Below, piece by piece: positions 35,523-42,892 of a stretch of 64,000 nt of DNA (its first letter is position 1; the number at the start of each line of letters is the position of its first letter). The position numbers were made by a program, and so were the translations under genes. Origin of the DNA: Bacteroidaceae bacterium (lineage in GTDB: Bacteria; Bacteroidota; Bacteroidia; Bacteroidales; Bacteroidaceae); the NCBI GenBank assembly GCA_017429525.1, contig JAFROT010000003.1:1-64000 (forward strand), given 5' to 3'. The notes beneath the pieces were generated by a model. The model was given only the letters and a program-made list of their open reading frames with translations. It was not told the DNA's origin and ran no database searches.

Positions 35523-36230
35523 ATGCAGCAAAAACGTTTTTCATTCCTCCGCTTTCCGCTATTCGTGTTATCACTTCTCGTTCTCGTGACTTCCTGCCAT
35601 CATGGTGTCACGATTCATCCTTCGAAGGTGACGCCTGAGATGAAGCGGGCGTATGCCAACGATCTTGCGGGGCTCTATGATGTGAATGTGCGCGTGCTCT
35701 CGTCGATTTCCGGAGCTGAACGCATCGTGAAGATTGTCGACGGCAAGCGTATCGAACAGTTCGAGAGCCAGGATTCTACGCTCCAGTTGAAGGCAACCCT
35801 CCTCAACTATGATAATGGCATGAAGATGATCATTCACAACTTCCCAGTCTCAACGATAGCTACAGTCCTTCCCGACTCGATTGGCGACTTGAAGGCAGCT
35901 ATCGCTGCGCTGCCCGATCAAGAGCTGACCATCTGCTACGACTTCGTCTATTGGGACAATCTGATCATGAGTTTCACGCCTCAGGAGTTGCCTTTCACCT
36001 GTCAGATGGCCGACGGCCGGCAGCGTAACCTGCGTCTGCGTTTCGGCGATGCGACGAGCTTCACTATTGGCAATGAGGACCTGACAGAGGTCAATCTGAT
36101 TCTCGACGGAATGAGGATTCAGTTCGGCGCTGACGGACTCTACGAGGGCAACCAGCAGTTCTTCGGCTTCGACGAGATAGTTCATGACGATTTCTTCTAT
36201 GTCCTCGTCCGTTTCAACGGCCGCAGCTGA
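35523..36230 (+). CDS. Lipoprotein of unknown function, possibly DUF4840-like
   Basis: 235 residues. Lipoprotein signal FPLFVLSLLVLVTSC with the lipid cysteine at about residue 25. The mature part is beta-rich (LYDVNVRVLSSI, LQLKATLLNYDNGMKMII, ELTICYDFVYWDNLIMSF, LRLRFGDATSFTIG, TEVNLILDGMRIQF) and fits a small Bacteroidales family of secreted lipoproteins; DUF4840 is suggested from memory only. Divergent from the second sigma operon, with 160 nt between. No enzyme motif. Confidence 0.65.
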   Translation: MQQKRFSFLRFPLFVLSLLVLVTSCHHGVTIHPSKVTPEMKRAYANDLAGLYDVNVRVLSSISGAERIVKIVDGKRIEQFESQDSTLQLKATLLNYDNGMKMIIHNFPVSTIATVLPDSIGDLKAAIAALPDQELTICYDFVYWDNLIMSFTPQELPFTCQMADGRQRNLRLRFGDATSFTIGNEDLTEVNLILDGMRIQFGADGLYEGNQQFFGFDEIVHDDFFYVLVRFNGRS

Positions 36231-36451
36231 ACAGCTTTTTCGCTTTTTCTCGCTCCGACTTGTAGTTTTTTTGCCTTGTGCTTCGACTAATAGGTAGACG
36301 AACCTTCAGTTGGAGCACATTTTTTTGTGCATCCGTGCAACTTTTGCAAGGGAATCATCGTCTAACCAACAGAAAGATGTAATCATTCAGTCCTGCGCAG
36401 GTCTATTTGATGAACGGAAATCCATAACCCTCTAACAACAAATAGACGACA

Positions 36452-36862
36452 ATGAAAAAGTTAGCTATCATCGCCGCTCTCATGCTGACCAGCATGACCA
36501 GCTCGGCCTTCACACATGCCCGCCTCCAGCATCGCTATGAGCGCGATGCCGAGGGACGCCTCGCCACCCGAACGGCCTACGCCTGGAATGGCCAGGAGTG
36601 GCAACCTGCCTTGCGCTGGACCTATGTCTATACCCCTACGGGCTACACCTGTGAATTCGCGTGCTACGATCTCAGTCGCAGCCGTTTCAGCGAGACCTTG
36701 GAAAAGACCATCTACACCTTCACGCCCGATGGGACGGCAGCTTACGTCACCACCTACATGCGTCGCGATGACTCAGCTCCCTACGAACTCACCGACTCGA
36801 TGCTGGCTGTTTATCCCGATAAGAGCCTGCTGGACTTCATGGCTAAGAATAACAAACGATAA
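36452..36862 (+). CDS. DUF3836-like small exported protein
   Basis: 136 residues with signal peptide (MKKLAIIAALMLTSMTSSAF). The mature part has RHS-like strands: YERDAEGRLATRTAYAWNG, EWQPALRWTYVYTPTGYTCE, TLEKTIYTFTPDGTAAYVT, an arrangement typical of DUF3836 proteins from Bacteroides relatives, whose function is unknown. A strong terminator follows at 36939. It is 222 nt from the upstream lipoprotein gene, so it is probably its own unit, although I did not find a clear -7 box. Confidence 0.7.
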   Translation: MKKLAIIAALMLTSMTSSAFTHARLQHRYERDAEGRLATRTAYAWNGQEWQPALRWTYVYTPTGYTCEFACYDLSRSRFSETLEKTIYTFTPDGTAAYVTTYMRRDDSAPYELTDSMLAVYPDKSLLDFMAKNNKR

Positions 36863-36938
36863 TAATGGCTGAGAATCACATTCCATAAATACTTTGCAAA
36901 ATACGATTATCAGCTTCGTCATACCAAGTGGCAGAAGC

Positions 36939-36981
36939 ATCCGGACGACCATCTGCGAGGACAGTCGTCCGGATTATTTTT
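36939..36981 (+). terminator. Rho-independent terminator
   Basis: ATCCGGACGAC (36939-36949) pairs perfectly with GTCGTCCGGAT (36964-36974), followed by TATTTTTGT. It serves the DUF3836-like gene. Between it and 37083 I see nothing else. Confidence 0.9.
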
Positions 36982-37083
36982 GTCTTTTTAGCCTAAGAAT
37001 GAGAGAAACTATATTCAATTTCAGGTTGGCCTTCATGGACTCAACTCACTCATCATCATCATAACGATTGACGAGGCCGCCTT

Positions 37084-37193
37084 GCCTCTACGTTAAGCGA
37101 ACGGTCGCATAGGCTCACGCGAATATACGTGAAGGCTTATGCGACCGTTCGTGAAGGGCTATGCGTCTATACGTGTAAGTTTGTGCGAATAGA
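37084..37193. repeat. Tandem array: about five degenerate 22-bp repeats
   Basis: 22-bp units can be laid at 37084, 37106, 37128, 37150 and 37172, the last three starting CGTGAAG, CGTGAAG and CGTGTAAG. Sequence, period and orientation match the array at 21762-21915 (CGTGTAAG...ATAGA). Inside, CGAACGGTCGCATA (37098-37111) pairs perfectly with TATGCGACCGTTCG (37138-37151). It fills the space between convergent genes, directly before the 3' end of the DUF6055 gene. Confidence 0.85.
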
Positions 37194-37206
37194 CGTGCAG
37201 AGGGTC

Positions 37207-39657
37207 TTATTTCATGACTTTGCGACCACCTACGACATAGATGCCTCGGGGCAGTCCGTCGAGAGAGGTGGAGCCACGACGGACGAGGCGACCGTCGAGG
37301 GTGTAGACGTTTTTAGCGTTTTCGTCAACGTTAGCGTTCTTCGAAGTGTCAGCCGAACGGTCGTCAGCGAGGTCGTTAATGGCTGTGGGATAAGTGTTGT
37401 TGTTGGTATTGCCGTAGACGTTTGTCTGATGGAATTTGAAGCGGTAGGGCCACTGCTCGACATCGCCTTCCACGCTCCAGCTGAGCCAATCGCGCGTCCA
37501 GTAGGATGTAGGTGCTCCGCTGACGACGAGCCAGACGTAGCTGCAGCCTGCCGGACAGTCGAAGGCAATGGTCTGAACGGGATCGTCGTAGGTGGCCGTG
37601 GTGACATCGCCATAGACGCGCGTACCGTCTTTCTGGAGGGCGACGAATCCGATTCGCCATCCCGCTTTCGTCTTGTTGTATTCCTTGTAGCCGGCGGCAC
37701 CAGCCTCGCCCTCGAACTCAGCGTAGATGGTCTTGGATGTGGCGGGCACGTTGACGCGAATGGCATTGTTGCCGAAGTTCTCGATGCAGTTGGAGGGTTG
37801 TGGCCACCAGTAGCCTTCCTTGTCCTTGGTGAGGGCCGTCTGTGCGCGCTTGCCGATGAGCTTGTTGCCACGCGAGCGGATGGGGTCAAGGTCGAAAGTA
37901 GTCATACGTGCGCCATACTCCCACATTTCGTCGCAGAATTGTGCCAGGCGGCGCGAGTTGGTGCCGCTCATGGTCATGCGCATATAGGCCTGGAAGGGGT
38001 CCTCGGGGTTGTGCGATCCGTTCCAGAGGCGTGCGATGATGTCCATGCCGTGCTCATGGCAGAAGTAGTCCTGAATGAAGTAGTTATTATAGCGCAGGTC
38101 AACGCAGAGCGGGTGCCGATGGAGGCCGTTGATGGTATTGTTGTACCATTCGTTGTTGAACTGCATGTCGGGATAGAACTTGTAGGCCTGCCATTGGGCA
38201 CACATCTCCCAAAAGACGTTGAGCGTCGACTTGCCCCAGTTGTACATCCATCCGTTCCAGTCGCCGTTGTCGCAGTGGGTCTGGTACTGGAAGCAATGGC
38301 CTATCTCGTGGGCCACAGTCTGTCCGCTACGTGAGGTGTGCGCGCCGTTGGAGAGGGTGAGCAGCCCAATCTGGTTGTCGATGCCGCTGCCGCTGGCTTC
38401 CCACTCTGTAGTGTAGCGCAGGCGTATGATCATCTTGTAGGTGTCGGTCTTGGACTTTCCTTGGTTGATGGTGATGAATTTGAGGCTGTCGGCATAGAAC
38501 TCGAAGATTTTGTCGGCAGTAGCCAGGATGCCTGGTACGGCTGCCGGTACATTCGTGCCATAGCCTTTCTCCCAGAAGAGGATCCAATGCTTTGACTGGT
38601 AGGAACGGTCGTAGCACCACTGGCTGTTGGCGTTCTTCAGCTGTGCATCTGTGCCGCAGGCGTTTCCGCTGCAGTAGATTTTCTTGTCGACAGCCTTGAT
38701 GCGATTGTTGAGCGTGCTGGCGGCCAGCTTGAGTTTGGCGTTGGTGAGCGTATAGTCGTGTAGCTGTTCCTTGGCGTTCGCGATGGCAGTCTGCAGGGCG
38801 TTCCATGCGACTGCTTTGCGCTGGACGTCTTTCCACCATTCGAGAACGAGCTCGGCATAGCTGATGCGTTCGGCCAGGGCGTCGTAGAGTTCGCGCGAAC
38901 TGACGGCAGCATCCATGGCGGCGAGTAGCGCCTTGCGCGCAGCGGCCAGAGCCTCTTGGTCGTAGAGGGTTTGTCCTTGGTCGTCGGTACCCGTGCCTTC
39001 GAGGGCACTCTTAGCCGTGTTCAGGGCTTCGGTCAGCGGCCCAGCAGCAGTCTCTTGAACGCCGAGGTCGAGGTATTCCTGCGCCTGGTCTGCCAGTTTC
39101 TGCAGTTCGCTGACGTAGTCGTCGATGGTCACTTCGCCCAAGTATTGCAGCTTGAAGTTGTCCACGCAGAGCCAGTTGCCCGTGGCGCCTTTGGTCTGGA
39201 GGCCGATCTCCACATCCTCGCTCTCGTCGATGACAGCGAAGTCGAGGGTGTAGTTCTTCATCATCGTGACGGCCACCTTCGTCAGTCCGGCATAGAGGTA
39301 AGCTCCCTTCTGGGCAGAGCCTCGATTGATGGTGCTGCCGCTGCTGTTCTGCTGGATGTGGAGAGCGCTGGCTGTGAGGCGATAGCTGCCTTGCGGCAGT
39401 TCCGTCAGCACCTGCGAGACGCCTACGTTGCCGAGCTGTTGGCCGATGGCGACCCACGATTCGAGATAATAGGTACCCGACTTACGCGAGAAGACGGAAT
39501 TATTCTGGGTCTGCATGCCATGGACGGTCCAGCCCGCCGTGCCATTCGATTCGAAGGAAGGGTTCTGTATGCGGCTGGTGAAGTTGGCGGGTGACTGTGC
39601 CGTGGCAACGAGAGTCGTCAGGCAGAAGGAAAGAAGAAAGGGTAGAATCTTATGCAT
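37207..39657 (-). CDS. Secreted DUF6055-type zinc metallopeptidase
   Basis: 816 residues with signal peptide (KILPFLLSFCLTTLVATAQ). A jelly-roll-like binding module (about 25-170, IQNPSFESNGTAGWTVHG) precedes a helical region (175-330). The metallopeptidase-like domain has AHEIGHCFQYQ, with HEIGH at 450-454 and a candidate third ligand glutamate at 484 in NVFWEMCAQW; this matches DUF6055. A second beta-rich module (about 650-770) and the tail VYTLDGRLVRRG...RGIYVVGGRKVMK follow. It probably cuts extracellular glycoproteins and is related in style, not closely in sequence, to the M60 peptidase at 7983. It stands alone; the 3' end abuts a 22-bp repeat array. Confidence 0.82.
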   Translation of the reverse strand: MHKILPFLLSFCLTTLVATAQSPANFTSRIQNPSFESNGTAGWTVHGMQTQNNSVFSRKSGTYYLESWVAIGQQLGNVGVSQVLTELPQGSYRLTASALHIQQNSSGSTINRGSAQKGAYLYAGLTKVAVTMMKNYTLDFAVIDESEDVEIGLQTKGATGNWLCVDNFKLQYLGEVTIDDYVSELQKLADQAQEYLDLGVQETAAGPLTEALNTAKSALEGTGTDDQGQTLYDQEALAAARKALLAAMDAAVSSRELYDALAERISYAELVLEWWKDVQRKAVAWNALQTAIANAKEQLHDYTLTNAKLKLAASTLNNRIKAVDKKIYCSGNACGTDAQLKNANSQWCYDRSYQSKHWILFWEKGYGTNVPAAVPGILATADKIFEFYADSLKFITINQGKSKTDTYKMIIRLRYTTEWEASGSGIDNQIGLLTLSNGAHTSRSGQTVAHEIGHCFQYQTHCDNGDWNGWMYNWGKSTLNVFWEMCAQWQAYKFYPDMQFNNEWYNNTINGLHRHPLCVDLRYNNYFIQDYFCHEHGMDIIARLWNGSHNPEDPFQAYMRMTMSGTNSRRLAQFCDEMWEYGARMTTFDLDPIRSRGNKLIGKRAQTALTKDKEGYWWPQPSNCIENFGNNAIRVNVPATSKTIYAEFEGEAGAAGYKEYNKTKAGWRIGFVALQKDGTRVYGDVTTATYDDPVQTIAFDCPAGCSYVWLVVSGAPTSYWTRDWLSWSVEGDVEQWPYRFKFHQTNVYGNTNNNTYPTAINDLADDRSADTSKNANVDENAKNVYTLDGRLVRRGSTSLDGLPRGIYVVGGRKVMK

Positions 39658-39741
39658 GTCAGATAGATGATTTTGGCTTGTATGGGTGAGTGGGACTTGA
39701 CGACTGGATGGTCGAGCGCTATCGGAGTAGGGTATTAACGG

Positions 39742-40719
39742 CTATAGTTCGTGCAAGAGGATACGGGTGTGCTCGATGATTTCGAAGAGCTCGTCGACGC
39801 TCTCAGCACGGAGCATACGGATGCGCGTCTGGCGGAAATCGGGAATGCCCTTGAACAAGGGCGAGGCTGCCAAGTGGCGGCGGACGTGGTGGATGCCGCT
39901 CTGCTCGCCCAGGCGTGCCACGGAGGTGACTACCTGCTCCTTGAGAGTGTCCAGCTTCCAATCTAAAGAGAGATCCGCGTTCTTCTCTACGATCTCCTTG
40001 AAGATCCATGGCCGCCCGAAAGTGGCGCGACCGACCATGATGGCGTCGACTCCATAGCGCTCGAAAGCTTCTTCGGCACGCTCGGCGCTGGTGATGTCGC
40101 CATTGCCGATGATAGGGATGGTCATGCGTGGGTTGCGCTTCACTTCACCAATGAGCGTCCAGTCGGCCTCGTCGGAGTAGAGCTGCGAGCGCGTACGCCC
40201 GTGAATGGTCAGGGCTGAGATGCCGCAGTCCTGCAACTGCTCGGCCAGTTCGACGATGATCTTGTGCTCGTGGTCCCACCCGAGGCGCGTCTTGACGGTC
40301 ACGGGGACCTCATGGCCTACGGCATCGACCACGGCGCGGGTGATCTCCAGGAGTTTGGGAACATCCCTTAGCATACCTGCCCCAGCGCCCTTGCTGGCAA
40401 TCTTCTTGACGGGACAGCCGAAGTTGAGGTCCAGCACGTCGGGGTGTGCTTGCTCGACGACGATGCGCGCAGCGTCGGCCATCGGTCCGGGCTCCTTGCC
40501 ATAGATCTGAATGGCCACGGGGCGCTCTTCGTCGCACACTTCCAGCTTCTTCAGGCTCTTGCCAACCATGCGCACGAGTGCGTCGCATGAGACAAATTCG
40601 GAGTAGACCATAGCAGCGCCCATGCGGCGGCACAGCAGGCGAAAGCCGATGTCCGTCACGTCCTCCATGGGAGCCAGCAAGACTGGCCGATAACCAAGGT
40701 CTATGTTTCCTATTTTCAT
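39742..40719 (-). CDS. dusB: tRNA-dihydrouridine synthase, DusB type
   Basis: 325 residues from the ATG at 40719. The frame is open much further upstream, but the promoter box at 40753 and the family start (MKIGNIDLGYRPVLLAPMEDVTD) settle it. The enzyme reduces uridines in tRNA using FMN and NADPH. Motifs: LAPMEDVTD, VAIQIYGKEP, LDLNFGCPVKKI with the active-site cysteine, KTRLGWD, LTIHGRTRSQ, PIIGNGDIT and MVGRATFGRPWIF. Normal length. Divergent from the U32 peptidase gene with both promoters in a 96-nt space. Confidence 0.93.
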   Translation of the reverse strand: MKIGNIDLGYRPVLLAPMEDVTDIGFRLLCRRMGAAMVYSEFVSCDALVRMVGKSLKKLEVCDEERPVAIQIYGKEPGPMADAARIVVEQAHPDVLDLNFGCPVKKIASKGAGAGMLRDVPKLLEITRAVVDAVGHEVPVTVKTRLGWDHEHKIIVELAEQLQDCGISALTIHGRTRSQLYSDEADWTLIGEVKRNPRMTIPIIGNGDITSAERAEEAFERYGVDAIMVGRATFGRPWIFKEIVEKNADLSLDWKLDTLKEQVVTSVARLGEQSGIHHVRRHLAASPLFKGIPDFRQTRIRMLRAESVDELFEIIEHTRILLHEL

Positions 40720-40752
40720 TGCGGATAAGTACTTCTTGTCTGTTAGCGGTCG

Positions 40753-40760
40753 CAAAGGTA
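40753..40760 (-). promoter_or_regulatory. -7 promoter box of dusB
   Basis: On the minus strand TACCTTTG followed by C, 33 nt before the dusB start. It lies back to back with the U32 gene promoter at 40804. Confidence 0.7.
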
Positions 40761-40803
40761 GGAAAAAAAGTTGATGGTTGAGTTTTTTTTGTAAAATATT
40801 TCC

Positions 40804-40811
40804 TACCTTTG
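40804..40811 (+). promoter_or_regulatory. -7 promoter box of the U32 gene, start codon 4 nt downstream
   Basis: TACCTTTG followed by C; the ATG at 40816 is only 4 nt after the box, so the mRNA is probably leaderless. Confidence 0.7.
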
Positions 40812-40815
40812 CAGC

Positions 40816-42072
40816 ATGAAACGTGAAGAGTTCGAGATTATGGCTCCCGTAGGTTCGCGGGAGAGTCTGGCAGCTGCCCTGCAGGCAGGGGCAGATAGTA
40901 TCTATTTCGGTATTGAACGCTTGAACATGCGTGCCCACTCGGCATCGGCTTTCACGATGGACGATCTGCGAGAGATTGCAGCCGTCTGTCGCGAGCATGG
41001 CGTGAAAAGCTATTTGACCGTCAATACAATTATCTACGGTGAGGACTTGCCACTAATGCGCGAGATTTTGGATGCTGCAGGGCAGGCAGGGATTAGCGCC
41101 GTAATCGCTTCAGACGTGGCGGTGATGACCTATGCACGGCAGATCGGGCTGGAGGTCCATCTCTCCACGCAATTGAATATCTCCAATTTGGAAGCGCTGC
41201 GCTTCTACGCTCAGTTCGCGGATGTCGTTGTGCTGGCGCGCGAGCTGAATATCAAGCAGGTAAAGGAAATATACGACGGCATCGTACGCGAACATATCTG
41301 TGGGCCAGGCGGACAGCTCATCCGCATCGAGATGTTTTGCCACGGAGCGCTGTGCATGGCCGTATCAGGTAAATGCTACCTGAGTCTGATGAACACGGGG
41401 CGCTCCGCCAATCGAGGAGAGTGCATGCAGATTTGTCGACGCAGTTATCTCGTCAAGGATAAGGAGACGGAAACAGAGCTGGAGGTGGATGGTCCCTACA
41501 TCATGTCGCCTAAGGACTTGAAGACGATTCGTTTCATGGACAAACTGGTCGACGCGGGCGTGCGCGTGTTTAAAATAGAAGGTCGCGCGCGCGGGCCAGA
41601 GTATGTGCGAACGGTGGTCGAGTGCTATCGCGAGGCGATAGACAGGATTATCGATGGGACCTTAAAGGATGAAGACCTTGAACGTTGGGACGCTCGCCTT
41701 GCAACGGTCTTCAACCGAGGCTTCTGGGATGGCTACTATCAGGGTCAGCGGCTTGGCGAGTGGGCGCAGACGTATGGCTCGCAGGCTACGGAGCGCAAGG
41801 TCTACGTGGGCCGTGGGACGAAGTACTATTCGCGCCTCGGGCTGGGCGAATTCCATATCGAGGCTACCGAGTTGCACGTGGGTGATAAATTCCTTGTCAC
41901 GGGTCCCACAACAGGTGCACTCTACGGTGTCATCGAGGAGATGCACGACGACTCGAATGCAGCCGTGGCTGTGGCGCGACAGGGTTCTAATGTCTCTTTC
42001 AAAGTGGATGCCAAGGTGCGCCCAAGCGATAAGCTGTTCAGAATTGACGCGGTGAAGGAGGAATCACTTTAA
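40816..42072 (+). CDS. U32 family peptidase (TrhP/RlhA-like)
   Basis: 418 residues. U32 proteins act in tRNA or rRNA hydroxylation (TrhP, RlhA) despite the peptidase name. Motifs: EIMAPVGSRESLAAALQAGA, YFGIERLNMRA, YLTVNTIIYGEDL, and the signature EMFCHGALCMAVSGKCYLS with further cysteines in RGECMQICRRSY, a set fitting an Fe-S site. FKIEGRARGPEYVRTVVECY follows. The C-terminus contains a small beta-barrel-like domain (LHVGDKFLVTGPTTG). The stop codon lies in the arm of a 42-bp inverted repeat. Confidence 0.88.
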   Translation: MKREEFEIMAPVGSRESLAAALQAGADSIYFGIERLNMRAHSASAFTMDDLREIAAVCREHGVKSYLTVNTIIYGEDLPLMREILDAAGQAGISAVIASDVAVMTYARQIGLEVHLSTQLNISNLEALRFYAQFADVVVLARELNIKQVKEIYDGIVREHICGPGGQLIRIEMFCHGALCMAVSGKCYLSLMNTGRSANRGECMQICRRSYLVKDKETETELEVDGPYIMSPKDLKTIRFMDKLVDAGVRVFKIEGRARGPEYVRTVVECYREAIDRIIDGTLKDEDLERWDARLATVFNRGFWDGYYQGQRLGEWAQTYGSQATERKVYVGRGTKYYSRLGLGEFHIEATELHVGDKFLVTGPTTGALYGVIEEMHDDSNAAVAVARQGSNVSFKVDAKVRPSDKLFRIDAVKEESL

Positions 42073-42185
42073 TGACGAATGACGAATCTCGCTTCGCTCG
42101 GAATGACGAATACAAGTAACCTGCAAGTTCTGAAGGTAAATCTTATTCGTCATTCCGAGCGAAGCGAGATTCGTCATTCGTCATT
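42071..42185. repeat. Perfect 42-bp inverted repeat, REP/MITE-like
   Basis: The arm at 42071-42112 (begins AATGACGAATGACGAATC, contains TCGCTTCGCTCGG) is the exact reverse complement of 42144-42185; the loop is 31 nt. Within each arm ATGACGAAT recurs as a direct repeat. It begins in the stop codon of the U32 gene and ends 2 nt before the stop of the convergent CYTH gene, so it fills the whole intergenic space and may also act as a two-way terminator. Confidence 0.95.
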
Positions 42186-42187
42186 CG

Positions 42188-42682
42188 TCATTCACTTTCA
42201 ATCTGGTTGCGCCAGAGGCGGTAAGGGTAGCGACGCATGTGGGAGTTGTAGAAGCGGCGGTCTCCAGTCACTTCGCGACCGATGAAATCAGGCTTCATGA
42301 TGGGTTCATCTTCAGATTTCAGTTCTACTTCGGCCATGACGAGACCTTCGTTGTCGCCTGCAAACTCATCGACCTCAAAGGTATGTCCGTCGTCGGCGCG
42401 TACGAGCCAGCGCGTTTTCAAGATGAGGCCCGGCTCGCAGAGGCGCAGTAGGTCACGGGCATCGGTGACGGGAATCTCGGTCTCGAACTCATAGCGCGAG
42501 AGTCCTGCGGCGTTGGAGGGACCTTTGATGGTCAAGTATCCACGGTCGTCGCGGATGCGCACGCGAATGCTCTTGCCGCCACCCGAGACGAGGTAACCTT
42601 GTGCTATCTCAGAATGATGAAAGGCGAGCGCCTTGTAGGCGTCGCCTTTGACGAGGAACTTGCGTTCAATTTCTTGTGCCAT
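42188..42682 (-). CDS. CYTH domain protein (inorganic triphosphatase-like)
   Basis: 164 residues. It begins with EIERKFLV, the EXEXK signature of CYTH phosphatases. The tunnel-domain pattern continues with SIRVRIRDDRGYLTIKGP, RYEFETEIPV, LILKTRWLV, FEVDEFAGDNEGLVMAEVEL and FIGREVTGDRRFYN. Single-domain bacterial CYTH proteins of this length usually hydrolyse inorganic triphosphate. It is the last of prfB, a 46-aa membrane peptide and this gene in the same direction. Confidence 0.9.
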   Translation of the reverse strand: MAQEIERKFLVKGDAYKALAFHHSEIAQGYLVSGGGKSIRVRIRDDRGYLTIKGPSNAAGLSRYEFETEIPVTDARDLLRLCEPGLILKTRWLVRADDGHTFEVDEFAGDNEGLVMAEVELKSEDEPIMKPDFIGREVTGDRRFYNSHMRRYPYRLWRNQIESE

Positions 42683-42695
42683 AAGCGTCTTGCTC

Positions 42696-42836
42696 TTAGA
42701 CGAGGAGTGCGTAGACGGCGATGAGGATGAACAGTACGATCAGACCGCCAACAATCCAGTTGATGACGCGCTTGGCTTCGCGTTCTTCGCGTGCTGCCTT
42801 CTTAGCGGCGCGCAACTCTTTCTTTGCTTTGCTCAT
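42696..42836 (-). CDS. 46-residue single-pass membrane peptide
   Basis: A complete small ORF, ATG at 42836 and TAA at 42696-42698. The first 23 residues are strongly charged and helical (MSKAKKELRAAKKAAREERE); one membrane segment follows (VINWIVGGLIVLFILIAVYA), ending in LLV. It lies 56 nt after prfB and 13 nt before the CYTH gene, all same strand, so it is probably co-transcribed. The charged-helix plus membrane-anchor layout and tight packing argue that it is translated. Function unknown. Confidence 0.75.
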   Translation of the reverse strand: MSKAKKELRAAKKAAREEREAKRVINWIVGGLIVLFILIAVYALLV

Positions 42837-42892
42837 TGTTTTAAGGGTTTTATAAGGTTCATTATTCTTTGCTGCTTAAAGCGCGAGTGGGA

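Noticed and set aside
37129-38334. 401-codon + strand frame opposite the DUF6055 gene
   Set aside because: It begins in the 22-bp repeats and runs through the complement of a well-supported metallopeptidase; the product has no recognisable domain.
42071-42185. Complete insertion sequence or tRNA-like structure
   Set aside because: The element has no ORF and no target-site duplication that I can see, and the hairpin is a simple palindrome; a REP/MITE-like repeat fits better.
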